64,000 bases of DNA from Protea cynaroides (GCA_028583415.1 CM053266.1:33909758-33973757); one strand, 5' to 3'; shown: positions 1 through 11,962, counted from the first letter of the stretch. Notes: generated by a model from the sequence alone, not told the origin. Numbers and translations are program-made.

Positions 1-223
1 AGCAAACAAATGGAGCCTAAGTGTTCCATCTCAAATATAATTTTAATTCCTTGAATAAGTTGACCAAAACAACATACTCCATATCATCCACAGAAATATC
101 AAAGTACGGACAAAATGCATAAGTGCTTCACCCCAGATCCACACAAAATATCAAAGGAATATAATTTCCAACTTTGCATAATTCAAACAACACTATATAG
201 GAGGACACGTTCAACAAGCGTAC

Positions 224-751
224 CTGGTGTTTAGTCAGACGTTTTCTAATGGCTCTGGTTTTCTTTGGACGAAGATCAAGTGGCAGGAACTTCTTCTTCT
301 TGTAGGCTTCCCTCAGAGCCGCTTTTTGCTTTTGCGAGATCACTGTCAATACCTGTGCGATTGAGAGCCTCACAACCTTGCTGCATTCGCAAAGAAACCA
401 CACGTAATTAACAGATGAAAGCCCACCAATTCATCAATTTACGAATTGCAGTAAGGAATCCAAACAACATCGCTTTATAAGACAGAGATGTGTACATCTT
501 GGAGAGTTTGTTAGGTGCACCACCAGTGACCTTCGCGACTCGGAGCAAAGCTAGCTCCGCTTTCAGATCATTCAACTGGTTCAATAGGTCTGTCTTCGAC
601 TTTCCTCTGAGCTCGTGAACCTTAATCCTCGCTGCAGATTTTCAGTACAAATAAACAAAACAGATCCTAAGAAATCAATAACTGCAGTACTGAAAAGCAT
701 GTATAGAAATTGAATTAGGATTGGACGTTTCACGTTCATATGCATACCCAT
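224..751 (-). CDS. RPL35: 60S ribosomal protein L35 (uL29), 3' end outside window
   Basis: Large-subunit ribosomal protein that sits near the peptide exit tunnel. Three coding exons on the minus strand are visible: 748-751 (ATG plus G only), 496-631 and 224-380. Junctions are ATGG|GTATGC, CTGCAG|CGAGG, AAGAT|GTACAC and GCAG|CAAGG, and the last donor is CAG|GTACGC. The spliced product starts MARIKVHELRGKSK and runs through GGAPNKLSKIKVVRLSIAQ to RAIRKRLTKHQ. This gives 99 of the roughly 123 residues expected for the family. The basic C-terminal exon (about 24 codons) is not found in bases 1-223, so it must lie to the left of the window. The start codon is fixed by the MARIK N-terminus and by the phase across intron 1. 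No disabling change is seen, so this looks like a functional copy. Confidence 0.95.
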
Positions 752-804
752 GGCTGCAGCTCTTCCCTGCTACTCCCCCTTTCGCTTCGGGCTTGTATCG
801 TCTG

Positions 805-1031
805 AAACCCTAAACAAAGAGAGGAAACAAGGAGTAGTAATAAACCCTATTTTGCTGCAAAAAACTCTAGACCATGAAAACCATACACGTGCGGTTGGGA
901 AATGGGCTGGGCCTTTTGTTTGCTTCCGTTGAAGTCACACATTCTTATTTGAAGTGGGTTGGGCCAGGACCAGTTCTTTTATACATAAATGTCCAGACCT
1001 TGGACCAAAACAATGTGTGAGTGGGCCCAAA
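805..1031 (-). promoter_or_regulatory. RPL35 promoter: telo-box and TGGGCY (site II) elements
   Basis: Just upstream of the L35 start there is a telo-box AAACCCTAA at 805-813. TGGGCT and TGGGCC follow at 903-908 and 908-913, then TTGGGCCA at 959-966 and GTGGGCCCAAA at 1021-1031. A telo-box combined with site II motifs is the known signature of plant ribosomal-protein and other growth-coupled promoters, where TCP-type and telo-box-binding factors act. The motifs are seen directly. Their use here is inferred from position. Confidence 0.75.
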
Positions 1032-2159
1032 ACCATGCCACCCTATATGACCTGTAACAGAAGATGTTGGCTACACTAGCAATGCATAATGTGTCTTGGA
1101 TTCTTGATTAAAATGGATCAGGATTATAGTTAGTAAATTCGTGAATTATTCGTCGAAGAATTGAATTTTCCAAACAATTCGCCTGAATCCGAATCATTCC
1201 CCTTGATTCGGTTGCGATTTATTACTCCTGGCATATATATCGCGATAAATTCGGAAAAGAACTCTACGAATAATTCATATTTATTAATATCAAAGAAAAG
1301 AGAAATAATAAATAAAATTTTAACTATTTCACAATCTCCGATGTGGGAAATGCTGGTCGGTATTCTCAAGGTGAACCTAGATCCTCTCTGGTCGCCTGAT
1401 CATTCATTGAATGGGCTAGAATGCTCGACATGCATGTCAATGCATCTCAGTCGTCAGATGGACAGCTGGGAGGCAGCATCAAGAGAGGATCTTTTGGATA
1501 TCTCTTCAAATATTTACTACTTTAAAAATTAATTGATTAGGTTACATTTGTTTTTATTTATGATGGATAGTAAGAAAAATTTTGATTGAAGCTTAATAAA
1601 TTGTAGGTTTTAACTATGTCCTTAGCTAACGAGAAGAAGTTGCAGTGAGACTAGTTGCCTCCGAACAATGGATAACCGCGCGGCGTAAGCCTCCCAAAAA
1701 AGTAATTGAGGCATGCAAAGGTTTCTTTGGGGCAAACGAAGATTGATCCTCAAGTGCAAAGACATAATGGAGCTTGGCTGCAAGACCCACCTGTTAATCT
1801 TTGTGATTCGATGGTGCCTTTTTCCCGAATTTTATATTTAGCCACCCCAATGTTGGAAATAACATGTTTGATTTGACCATGAATTACAAATGTCTAGAAA
1901 AACTTTATTGTTATTTTGCAAAGCAATCCACATCGATGTAATGAAAGTGAAAAACCCTTGACATACTACTCTATATCAGTGACTGATGGATCAAATTTCT
2001 AGGGAACATTCAAATTCAGATTCTTATTCTGATGAACTCGTAGGCCTAAGTAATCATTTCATCATGGTAATATTCACCCATCTAATCCTTGAGAGGATAC
2101 CAAAACACTCAAATCCTAGGTCTCAAACTCTAACAATCATCTTCTTTGACGAGGTAACT
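1032..2159. other. Gene-free stretch with a possible small hairpin repeat
   Basis: I found no convincing gene. The 123-codon reading frame at 1161-1532 has no recognisable domain and is AT-rich. Bases about 1378-1497 begin with GATCCTCTCT and end with AGAGAGGATC. They also contain a segment (around 1393-1460) that resembles sequence at 8620-8700 and 29630-29715 in intron 6 of the two MAGL copies. This suggests a repeat related to the foldback family described elsewhere. No target duplication could be fixed. Confidence 0.35.
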
Positions 2160-2296
2160 CAGTAAGGTTGTCATATTACAACTTGATGGTCACAGGGTTG
2201 AAACATCAAAACAGCCTCTTCATGTTGTAGGTGTAAAACTGCATACATTTTGCCCCTTCCCATACCCTATAGTAACGGGGGTCTCGTGTTAGGGAA
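2160..2296 (+). repeat. Degenerate Au-type SINE
   Basis: The order of motifs matches the plant Au SINE: a box-B-like ATGGTCACAGGGTTGAAAC, then AACAGCCTCTTC, then a degraded GTAAGGCTGCGTACATTTTGCCCC segment and CCCTATAGTAACGG. The copy is strongly mutated and its 3' end is lost near 2296. Seven other full or partial copies in this window support the assignment. Confidence 0.6.
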
Positions 2297-2700
2297 AACA
2301 TACTATTTTTCCCTCATGTATGTAAATATATGGAGATACACAACTACAAATATATGCACAAAGATATAGCAACAGAAATAAATAGAATCAATCAAACTAA
2401 GAGACCAATTTTTACATGGAAAACCCTTCCAAGGTGAAAAAGGAAAAACCACGGGACCTAGTCTAAGTAAATCTCCACTATAATAATAATGGGTACACAA
2501 TACAATCCTCTAGTCACAACTAGGGGTTACCAATAACCAAGAGAAATAACCCTCTCTTGGGTAATACAATAACTCACCAAAACAATAGGAGGTATAATCT
2601 AAAATACAAGAATACTCTCATCTCGATGCCAACGTAACAAATACTGATAGAACCGTCACTTTCCCTCTTCCCTGAATAAGAAGAATGCTGTCACGTCGCA
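2297..2700. repeat. LTR-like repeat fragment, unclassified
   Basis: The stretch carries a phrase common in plant retrotransposon LTRs (GGAAAACCCTTCCAAGGTGA around 2417-2436). It has no reading frame with a domain. Borders were not found, so this is only a tentative repeat call. Confidence 0.25.
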
Positions 2701-2956
2701 GTCACGTACGAGGAATAAGAACTTCTTGCTTTCTCTCTATCTCTTTCTTTCTTCCTCTCACAATAAGAAAAAGATAAAGAAGGTTTCCCGACTTTGGCTC
2801 TTAGGATTTCTCTTTGGTTCTCTGAAACTCAGGTATACGCATTTGTCTCTAACCGCCTTTACAAAAAGCCTTTTTTATAGAAGTAATTCCTTCGTACAAA
2901 AGGAATAAGAAGGGAGAGATTGGTATGGGAGGCGGTTTTGACAACCACCTTTAAGT

Positions 2957-3191
2957 GGATTGAATTGCTCTCCATCCTCGGGTCGGATGGAGACACGGTT
3001 GCCAACCCCTGATGCACGACACGTAGGGATCAGCTGAATCTGAGCTTTTAGCCAGTTGACAAGGTGAGAGATGGAAAGATGGCTCGTCAACTGGCTGAAT
3101 AGCTCGGATTCAGCCGACCCTCACGTGTCGCGCATCAGAGGTCTGCAACCGTGCCTCCATCCGATACCGAAGATGGAGAGGATTTCATTCC
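2957..3191. mobile_element. Foldback MITE (MULE-type), copy 1 of family
   Basis: This 235-bp element is one long imperfect hairpin. Its left arm starts GGATTGAATTGCTCTCCATC and its right arm ends GATGGAGAGGATTTCATTCC. It is flanked by CCTTTAAGT (2948-2956) and CCTTTAACT (3192-3200), a 9-bp target duplication with one mismatch. A 9-bp duplication is the hallmark of Mutator-like transposition. It has no coding capacity, so it must rely on an enzyme supplied elsewhere. Confidence 0.8.
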
Positions 3192-3346
3192 CCTTTAACT
3201 CATTATCGAAGTAAGAGATGTGGGTCCCTCCACCCACGTGGGTGAGGAGGAATCCAACATCTCGTGCACTGGGACGCCTTTTTTATTGTGATTTTCCAAG
3301 TGCTCTATAAATTCAGCATGAATCAACATTATCTACTAATTTTCTT

Positions 3347-3520
3347 GGGTAAATTTCTCCCACCTCCCCTCCAGGAATCTTAAAAGGGCACCACCTCCCA
3401 ACTTGACTCATAATGTCTCTCACCTCCTCTACGTTTGAAAATAATTTCTCCCATTCAATTTGGTGATGACATTCATCATCACTAATATTTTTTTAGACTA
3501 TTATACCCTTAGATTAACTT
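3347..3520. repeat. MULE-like terminus (one end only)
   Basis: Begins GGGTAAATTTCTCCCACCTC, then repeats CACCTCCC-like words, followed by an AT-rich stretch with TATTATACCCTTAG. This layout resembles the terminus of the complete Pack-MULE at 20015-21917 (iterated short words near the end, then TTTTACCCCT), but the sequence is not the same. No partner end was found to the right of the adjacent J-domain fragment, so completeness cannot be shown. Confidence 0.35.
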
Positions 3521-3662
3521 AAAAGAAATTTTATCAAAATTATTTAATCAAATTTAATTTAAAAAATATATTTAAAAATTAAAAAAAGAAAACGTGATAT
3601 TTTAATTTACAGATTCAGCGTCATTACCGTTCATCGTTCTTCCTCCACATCACAAAAACTGT

Positions 3663-4217
3663 AAAACACCTGCAACTCTCCAATACCGTAATTCCACCAC
3701 CAAAACCCCACCATATCAAATGGCAGCCGCATCCTCAATTGCTTCTTTAGGATCTTCTCCCTGTTTCCTTGGCCAAAAGCTCTTCTCCAGCACTTGCAAC
3801 TATCCAATACCGTAATTCCACCACCAAAACCCCACCATATCAAATGGTAGCTGCGTCCTTAACTGCTTCTCTGGGATCTTCTCCCTGTTTTCTCAGCCAA
3901 AAGCTCCTCTCCAACAACACTTCCTCTTCTCTACCTGCTCCGTCTTGTGTCAGATTCCGGTCACATCGCATCACCACCATCTGCACCTTAGCGGAGAAGA
4001 CCAGGTCATCTCACTTGTAATCTTCAAATATGGCTTCGCGGCATTGCTTTATGAGGTTCTAGGTATTCTAATGGCTTCCACCTCTCAGGATATCAAGGCA
4101 GCGTATCGGCGATTGGCGTGTGTCTGTCAAAGTAGGACCCATAAAACAAATGGTTTTAAGTATCGGCGATTGGCGTGTGTCTGTCAGAGTAGGACCCATA
4201 AAACAAATGGTTTTAAA
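3663..4217 (+). pseudogene. Chloroplast-type DnaJ (J-domain) gene fragment
   Basis: Remains of a small plastid J-domain protein of the AtDnaJ11 kind. A transit-peptide-like N-terminus rich in Ser, Ala and Leu occurs twice, once from an ATG at 3720-3722 and again from 3844, because about 124 bp is tandemly duplicated (start of unit near 3671 and 3795). The J-domain start (LYEVLG at about 4047-4064, then DIKAAYRRLA) is in a different frame from the N-terminus. After RRLA the HPD-containing part is missing. Instead a 57-bp unit (4104-4160) is repeated at 4161-4217. The loss of HPD, the frameshift and the duplications make it non-functional. It could be a captured fragment inside the MULE-like element that starts at 3347. 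Confidence 0.7.
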
Positions 4218-5424
4218 GATCGGGATTGTGCAACACCCCTTGATCAATACGGTTTTGGTTGACTTTTTCCCAAGAATAAGCTAATTCTAGGGTTTTTTTA
4301 TGGCCAATCCGACCGACTATGCATACATACTAAACCATGGTCATGGATGAAAATGCAAGATTTTAGATGGATCAAATGATTGACTGTTGGGCTTTTGAAG
4401 CTTTCACAAGACATTTTCTTAGCTGTTGGATATCCTAATCTTTATTATTAATTATTGAGTTACATTAATAAATGGAATATAAAGTGTTGTTAGGCCCTAA
4501 TTAGGCGTATACAGGTGAGATGTAAACAACCCTTCGGTCTCCAAACTATCATCCATCACGGCCCAGGTGGGTAAGCACAGCCAGAATCAGTCTCACTCGA
4601 TGGGCTGTAACATATCATACATCAAAGCCTTTAGGCTTTAAAAGTTCATATCACACCTTGGTTAGTTATAGTTGGTATGGGAAGACACATGCAACCTTGC
4701 AATACAAACAAAAGCAAACTTTTTGCGTTTTTTGAAACTGCCTAAAGTCCAAATAATTTCCTTGTTTTTATCAAAAAATAATAATAATAATAATTTTCTT
4801 TTCTTTTACCAAAACTAAATAAATAATAATAATTCTCTTGCCTATAGGGGTACGTGAGGATACCCTTTGTAGTGTGAGGTCATCATGTAGTGAAGATTTC
4901 ACCCACTCAAAGTAGATCAGTACGTATTTCGATCCACTCAAAGTGCATTGGGATACATATATGTACACTTTGAGTGGATGAAATCCTCACTGTTGGGGTG
5001 GCTTCACTACCGAGGATCCCAAAGTGTAACGATGTTAAACAATGTGGTTTTTGTTTAATAATATGATTACGTTTTTATGAGATAAAATAGAATCAAACAC
5101 CTTCTTAAATTATTTCAAAATATTTACCAATACCCATTATTAAATTGATTTCTGTTATTCGAAATTATATATGAAGGTGGGCTTATATTTTAGAAGAGAA
5201 CATGTGGAATGCATTAAAATAATTTTAATTTATTTATAAGAATATGCATTTAGTACTAAGGGATTAAAATGGTTCTATTTTTTAAACCAGAATCGAATAA
5301 TTTAATAATCAATTTTTTGGTTTTGGTTTTGGTTTAAACAGTTGATTCAGTTTCAATAAACAGTTTCGGTTCATTTTTTACACCTTTAAATGTGCGCCGT
5401 GGTTTCAAAGGGATCAGCCTTGGC
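4218..5424. other. Gene-free stretch with a small inverted repeat
   Basis: No gene is seen. An inverted repeat of 25 bp per arm lies at 4889-4913 and 4967-4991 (AGTGAAGATTTCACCCACTC against a near-perfect reverse complement). Between the arms is a further copy of CCACTCAAAGTGCATTGGGA. This looks like a small foldback element whose ends were not resolved. The rest is AT-rich. Confidence 0.45.
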
Positions 5425-5714
5425 CAAAGTCGAAGTTGAATCGGATGATTCCAGTGATCTATGTTTGTCCTTAAACCATGATACAAAATGACCTACTCAA
5501 TTCCCTTATGGCAACGACTCCTCATTCCTCCCCACTTAATCAAAGATAGCCAAAGAGATAATGTCCCTTATTACTTAAGGGAAAGGTTCTCTAAAGAGTG
5601 GAAGCTATGCTAGCACCTCACTCTCTATCTCCCTCCTCTTACACTTTATCTATTTGCCATCACCTACACCTATTGATGGGTGTCGCAGCGTCATTCAAAA
5701 AACCCTTCCTCTAT

Positions 5715-5946
5715 GGATCCAAATCGTCTCATCCCAGTAGTTCGGGAGGAGGGGCGGCGACCCCAGTAGATGGTCGCCGCGTGGGGGTCGGATGAATCCG
5801 ACCCCTCCGTTCGAGCCGATAAGTCGATCCGACAAGGGAGTGTCGACTCGAACGGAGGGGTCGGATATCTGACCGCCACGCGGCGACCATCCACTGGGGT
5901 CACCGCCCCTCCTCCCTGAAGTACAGGGAGGAGACGATTTGAATCC
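5715..5946. mobile_element. Foldback MITE, copy 2 (upstream of MAGL copy 1)
   Basis: A 232-bp hairpin starting GGATCCAAATCGTCTC and ending GAGACGATTTGAATCC. It is flanked by TTCCTCTAT (5706-5714) and CTCCTCTAT (5947-5955), a 9-bp target duplication. The corresponding place in the second duplication unit (about 14883-14893) lacks the element and has a single target. This is an internal empty-site control that confirms the borders. Confidence 0.9.
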
Positions 5947-6220
5947 CTCCTCTATTACTTATTACTCCATGAAGGCTTAACTTGGCGGGAACCTTCCTTC
6001 CACTCCTTCCCCCTCTTGATATGTTAACAATAACTTAATGAGAAAAATATCCCACATTAGTTTATTTCTTGTCTTTCTCATGTTTAGACATTTTCTCTCT
6101 CTTTTCTCTTACCGTAGCAGTTGATGGGCCATGTATTGGTGATACCTTTTCTCATATCTACATTGTGTAAAAATGGGAGATTCCTCTCACACTGGCATTG
6201 TGGGAAATCGTCTCCTTAAC

Positions 6221-6450
6221 GGATCCACATCCTCTCCCGCTTGAGATTTGGCAGGAGAGTTGGTGGCCCGGATGGATGGCCAACACCTGGCTCTCGGGTG
6301 AATCCGAGCCCTCCATCCTAGCCGACACCCTTGTCGGCTAGGGTGTTGGCTCGGATGAAGGGCTCAGATTCACTCGAGAGCTAGGTGTCGGCCATCCATC
6401 CGGACCGCCAACTCTCCTGCCAAATCTCAGGCGGGAGATGATTTCTATAC
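6221..6450. mobile_element. Foldback MITE, copy 3 (upstream of MAGL copy 1)
   Basis: A 230-bp near-perfect hairpin between perfect 9-bp direct repeats CTCCTTAAC (6212-6220 and 6451-6459). The arms start GGATCCACATCCTCTCCCGC and end GCGGGAGATGATTTCTATAC. The loop region carries GCCGACACCC facing GTCGGCTAGGG. The second duplication unit has an empty site near 15161-15172. It lies about 370 bp upstream of the MAGL copy 1 start codon, so it may sit in or near the promoter. Confidence 0.9.
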
Positions 6451-6824
6451 CTCCTTAACGTAACTATCCTTCTTGAGATCCCATCACCATTTATATCAAG
6501 TGGGTTCTACACTCTTGGGGTGGGTCCTGCACCACCTCGATGGTGATAGAATCCCATAAAAAGTATATATACATGCAGCTCATCCGAGCTCATATATCCT
6601 ATATCCTATATATATATATATATATAGGAGGGCCAGAGTGAGTCCTGACGGATTCCCCACTCCCACTCTCCCGCTTTCCATTGATAGCTGATATGCGTTA
6701 CATTCTATCTATTTTCTTTTAATTCAACAGATAACACTCGGGTGCTGCGCATCCATCCCAACCATCATCTCTGTCTCTCTTCCAACTTCCGATTTTTTTG
6801 AGGCTCCTCTGCTTCTTCTTCGTC

Positions 6825-9800
6825 ATGGTCAGAGTCAGATTCCTTACTTTTCTCTCGATTTTTGCGGTTTACTTCTTTTTATCCAACCACGTAGGAATGC
6901 TAATCTCATCATCTGGTTTTTGATTTTCTTTCTATTTACAGGCTTTAGAAACTGGAACAATCAGATTTGAAGAGGTTTGTCAAATTCTTTTTTTGGATTC
7001 ATGGGTATTTTTCTGTTGTTCTTTCTGATCAAGTGATACTAATGCAATTCTAGTACTGCAGGAATTTATATTCAATTCTCGAGGATTCAAACTTTATACT
7101 TGCAGATGGGTCCCTGCAAATACAGAACCAAAAGCTTTAATCTTTCTCTGTCATGGTATACTCTGTTTTCTCTTTCCATGATTGCTCTGTTTTTACCACT
7201 GTTTTGTCTGAAGTCATCTTGCTTCCCTTCGTGTTCATAGGATACGCCATGGAATGCAGCATCTCTATGAAAGGTGACTGAACGCTCTTGTTCATGACTG
7301 AATTTTAAAAAAAAAAAAATTCAAAGCTTCTGAACTAAAAGGGTATCTGAATCTCTGATACAGGAACTGGAATTCGACTTGCAAATGAAGGTTTTGCAGT
7401 ATTTGGGATTGATTATGAAGGCCATGGGAAATCATCTGGGCTTCAAGCTTATGTTCCTTGCTTTGATGATCCTGTCAATGATTGCTCCAACTATTTCATG
7501 AGCATATGCGGTCAGAAATCAGAATTTTCAGATTATTTTTCTCTTCCAAAAGATTTCTAATTTTTGTCTTTAAAAATTCTGGATTTGAATCTCTTGTTTA
7601 CATTGCAGAGAAGAAAGAGAATAGTAGAAAACAGAGATTTCTATTGGGAGAATCAATGGGGGGAGCAGTGGCCCTTCTCTTGCACCGAAACAAGCCAGGA
7701 TATTGGGATGGTGCGGTCTTGGTTGCTCCCATGTGTAAGGTGTTCTGCAGTCCCATCTCATCTCATCTCATCTCATCTCATCTCATCTTCTTCGTTTTTT
7801 CTCTCTCTTTGAACTTTTAGTCCACCTTGCATTATTTGTCTCCATTTGGATTTTCAATACCCACGTATAAAATATTTTTCAACTTTGTTTTTTTATGGAT
7901 TTTTTTATACTTTATGGTTCATGTTTTGAGAGGGAGACTTTGACCTTGGAGCATCGTTCGAGGTATCAGTATTAGTCTTTTATTTGATCGATTTCTTATT
8001 CTAAGTATGTTTTAATATTATTTTAATAAAGATCGAATATGTATTGGTTTTCCATTGAGTCCGTGCACTTCTATTCGATTACAAAAGTATAATAGATTGG
8101 ACCTAAACTTTATGGATGGGTAAATCCATATGGCAAATTTCTCTTCCCAAATGGATACCCTCGATCACCGTCCAAGGAGTATAGAATCCACTGGACATGG
8201 ACGATGATAGATCCATAGAAAAATACTCGTATCAGAAGAACCGAGAGAGGATCCAAGCTCAAATCCTTAGGTTTTTTGCTGCTCAAATATCAAGTTTCAG
8301 CTCTATTGAGTTTCCACCTAGATCTAGATGAAAGATTCCTCTCCTTGTATGGATACCCTCCCATGAATCCATCATAGTCCTTAGAGTATGGGACCCATTA
8401 AACGTGGACGATGATGAGTCCATGGGAGGGTACTTGTAGTCTTGTATTCAGAGAGGATCCAAGCTTTAGATCTACGGTTTCTTGCTGTTCAAATATCAAG
8501 TTTCAACTCTATCGAATATTCACGAGACAAAATAGAGACAAAAAAAAATTCAGGGCTAACGGGAGAGTACCTGGTGATACAAATTATAGATATATGGGGG
8601 ATTTGAATCATCTCCTATCGCCCAGTGGCGCCAACTATCCATTGAACCAGTTAAGATGGTCAACATGCATACCGATGTATCCTAATTCATTCGATAGACG
8701 ACTGACAAAATGGACACATACATATATATTAATTAATTAAATTAAGATTTGAAACTTGAGCGTCAAGATCATTTGTCCAAATGACAACATATAAGGTAAG
8801 CATGCATGAACCATTTTCTCTCTCGTCTTTTTTGAAGGTGACTAATAATTGAATTTTTTTTTATATGTGATGATTGTGAATTACAGATAGCAGACGATAT
8901 GAAACCTCATCCATTTGTTATCTACACAATTAATAAGCTTTCCAAGATCATCCCCAAATGGAAAATCATCCCAGTCGAAGATATAACCGAGCTCGCCAAT
9001 AAAGAACCCCAAAGGATAGAGGAGGTATATTACTTATTAAACATTTTATTTATGATTATCGTAGTTTTTTCGGAATGAGAATAAGTTAAAAAGTATGAGG
9101 CATTTTTGTTTTGAATTCAAAATGAAGAATGAGTTAAAGAACTCGTTCTAGAATGAACCACATTCGCTAACAAATTCCATTATTCAAGAAAGAAAATGCA
9201 TAAAAAAAACTCACTTCTTTTCGTCTTAGAATGTGTTTTTGATTTAGATCGCATTGCAAGATACATACGCAGCCTTAATGACCAATTTAAGGGGTATAAT
9301 ATTTAGTCTAGTGAAAAAGATTCATGTCCGGCAATATGTATCTATCAGGAATTAACAACGCATTAGAAAAACAATAACGAAACAAAAAATGAAAGCGAAT
9401 ACAACATATTGATTGTACATGATTCCCCCAATGTGGATGAAACTACATTCATGACAGAACGATCAATCATCGATTCTATTATTCCAAAGAAGTAGTTACT
9501 ATGCTCAATATATATATAGAGACCCCTCTAGTTAGATGCTTGTGTGTGCACTCCTATTCGTCCCCATGTTGGTATAAAATCCACACAGTTCGACAAAAAA
9601 TCAGCCATCCCATTGGTTTTAGTTAATAATTTATTTTTTTATTGGCTCAGATTCGGTCAAACCCATTATGTTACAAAGGAAAGCCTCGCCTGAAAACTGG
9701 AGTTGAGCTTCTGAGGATCAGCATAGAAATGGAAAAGAACCTTCACCAGGTCAGTATCAGTTGGTTTGATACTTTAATATTTTTTATATCCATTGGCTTA

Positions 9801-10983
9801 CTTTAATATATTCCTTAATTTTATCAATTTAATCATTCATTAATATTGGATCACAACCTATCATCTTTATCTTCATATAATATTAAAGATAAAAGTCAAT
9901 AATAATATAAATATCTAACAATGTTTTATTATCTAATAAGGTATTCAATATTTATTTATTTATTTTTTATTTTTATAGATGCAAAAGCAATAACTTAAAC
10001 TTGTCCCATACTTTTCTCACATTTCCTCCCTCTCTCTTTCTTGCTTAAAATCCAAATCTCCTTCAAGTAACCGGCTGTCGATTCTAACTCAGATTGGTAT
10101 TAACCGATCTAGGTCAACTCAACCAATATGGTTGATCTGCTCTGAATCCTGATTCCTAAATTTGTGTTATGGAACCAAGTTTTATTTGAAAATCGTCTAA
10201 TCCCTGATGACCCTAAATCCAAGTCACAATTTGAGGAGCCCGATTCTCTTTGCTGATTCCAATGGCCCGCCAAGTTTTTTAGGGTTTAGGTGATTGTAGC
10301 CAGGCAAGACCGATTTGATGCCCAATCCCGCTACCTTGAACAATGATCCAAATAGCTAACTCATGTTTCTTGAGGCTCGGACAAAGTCAGTTGCAGTCAT
10401 GGTTTTAATTCACGGTATTAAAACAGCTATCAAATACATTTCGAAAAGTATTAGCTAGTACGTTAATGTGGCATACCAAAAGATTCTCTCCCATTCGTCC
10501 AGTCCCTCTAGTTGTGATCCAGCAGTTGCAGTTATACGCATCGGGTGAACTCTAGCAGCTGGATCACGATTGACTAAAGTCCCTCTAAAGATAGGAGAGG
10601 ATCCAAACCCTTTTTAAATCGATTAAAATATTAACCAATATTAGACATGTGTCGATTAATATGCTGATGTGGCAATACCTATGGATGTGGGACAGGTGTC
10701 ATTACCATTTCTAGTAGTGCATGGAGGAGATGACAAAGTGACAGATCCAAGCGTAAGTAAATTGCTATATGAGAAAGCAGCAAGCAAAGAGAAAACGTTG
10801 AAGTTGTATCCAGGGATGTGTCACGCTCTCACATCAGGGGAGACCCTCCAAAATATCAACCTTGTCTTTGCCGACATCATCGCATGGTTGGGTGATAGAA
10901 CTGCTGTCGGCTCCTCAAGATGGGAAACCGAGGAGAAGGCTAGCAATGACCCTCACATCCATGGTCTCCAAGGAAAGACTTGA
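6825..10983 (+). CDS. Monoacylglycerol lipase-type alpha/beta hydrolase (caffeoylshikimate esterase-like), copy 1
   Basis: Serine hydrolase of the plant MAGL family, predicted to cleave monoacylglycerols or phenolic esters. Homologues are often labelled caffeoylshikimate esterase, but this sequence is closer to MAGLs. Nine exons join to 966 bp (321 residues): 6825-6827, 6942-6974, 7062-7155, 7241-7273, 7364-7510, 7609-7739, 8887-9024, 9651-9749 and 10696-10983. All introns are GT-AG. Exon 1 codes only the Met, since ATG is followed directly by the donor GTCAGA. Oxyanion HGY is at residues 43-45, the nucleophile Ser119 is in GESMG, and Asp239 (GGDDKVTD) and His269 (GMCHAL) complete the triad. 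No signal peptide or membrane segment is evident, so it is probably cytosolic or peripheral. Intron 6 is 1.15 kb. It differs from copy 2 at about 21 residues, none catalytic. Confidence 0.9.
8150..8452. repeat. Two direct copies of an 85-bp palindrome in MAGL copy 1 intron 6
   Basis: Around 8152-8240 and 8360-8440 the intron contains palindromes beginning ATACCCTCCCATG (or a close variant) and ending TCCATGGGAGGGTAC. They are separated by about 100 bp that includes a GAGAGGATCCAAGCT segment, which is itself repeated. The equivalent pair in copy 2 lies at 29158-29450. Confidence 0.6.
10478..10604. mobile_element. Short foldback MITE in MAGL copy 1 intron 8
   Basis: About 127 bp with inverted arms: GATTCTCTCCCATTCG at the left, ATAGGAGAGGATCC at the right, and an inner pair GTGATCCAGCAG / AGCTGGATCAC. 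The same element is at 31523-31640 in copy 2, so it was present before the gene duplication. The ends resemble the larger foldback family. The target duplication is not clear. Confidence 0.6.
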
Positions 10984-11931
10984 AATTGCTTCTTCATGGC
11001 TAGCTTCTCTACTATCTCTAATTTGTAAGAAAAAATAAAAATAAAAATAAAAAATGAAACTCATCATGCCCACATACATGGTGGTGTATTATAAGTTAGG
11101 TGTTGTGGTTGAAACTCGCGGAAGTTAGGTCAGGGTTTTAGGTATCCAAATTGGGTATCGACTGATCCGTATTAGTACGAAACCTGTAAAATACTTTATA
11201 TTTTTAATATCTTTTAATTTAGTATCGAGTATGTGTCACATTGTCATTGGTTTTGTATCAGTCTAGTAATGATTCTATATCGGTTTTCCCAGTGACAAAT
11301 ACCCTTTCAGATACCATGAATTTCTAAAAAAAATAAAAACTAAAACATTGAGTTGAGAAGATAGGTATACACAGCTCGATCTAGTATATACCTACAATCT
11401 CACATGGGGATCTCCCACGATGCACAAATCTTTATACTGGAATTGGAACCTTTGATAGAATCATGGGAGGAGAGAGAATGTGAATTATGTGATAAGTTGT
11501 GTGGGGAAAAATTCCCCATAGTGGTATTGTGGAGTAGAAAGATTTGTAACTTTTTTCCCCTTAATCCTATATGTCATGTTCAAGCGAGATGGAATCTATC
11601 ATATGAGCAAAAAGGTAAAACCACTTATGTTGCAAAAGCCAAGAAAGTCACATTTAATTCACTATTTAATATCAGATGGGGTTTCATTTTTTTTAATTTA
11701 TTTTCTACCCCTATTTTTACAACATTTTTGAAATAAAAACAAAGGGCAACAAAATGAAGATTAAAAATTCAATATAAAACTCTCAATGTGTCAATCACAT
11801 ATACCCATTTTTCTTTTATTAAACTAATGGGAGAGTGTTCTCCATGCTGGCAGTGTAGGTTACACATTCTCTTAAATCACTTTTTTTCTCATTTTTCAAA
11901 GAGAAAAAAAAAACTAGAGAATTAAATATAA

Positions 11932-11962
11932 TTAAGGGGGAGGGGGAGGGGGAGGGGAGGAA
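11932..11962 (+). repeat. G-run tract downstream of MAGL copy 1
   Basis: Several runs of four to five G separated by single A lie after TTAA, about 950 bp past the stop codon. The pattern fits a potential G-quadruplex on the plus strand. A similar tract follows copy 2 at 33296-33321. This is a sequence pattern only, and no function is shown. Confidence 0.5.

Noticed and set aside
805..847. Interstitial telomere repeat (AAACCCT)
   Set aside because: Only isolated single units, correctly placed for a telo-box promoter element.
1161..1532. 123-codon reading frame as a gene
   Set aside because: No domain, AT-rich, starts in repeat-like sequence and overlaps a possible MITE. There are no splice or promoter signals.
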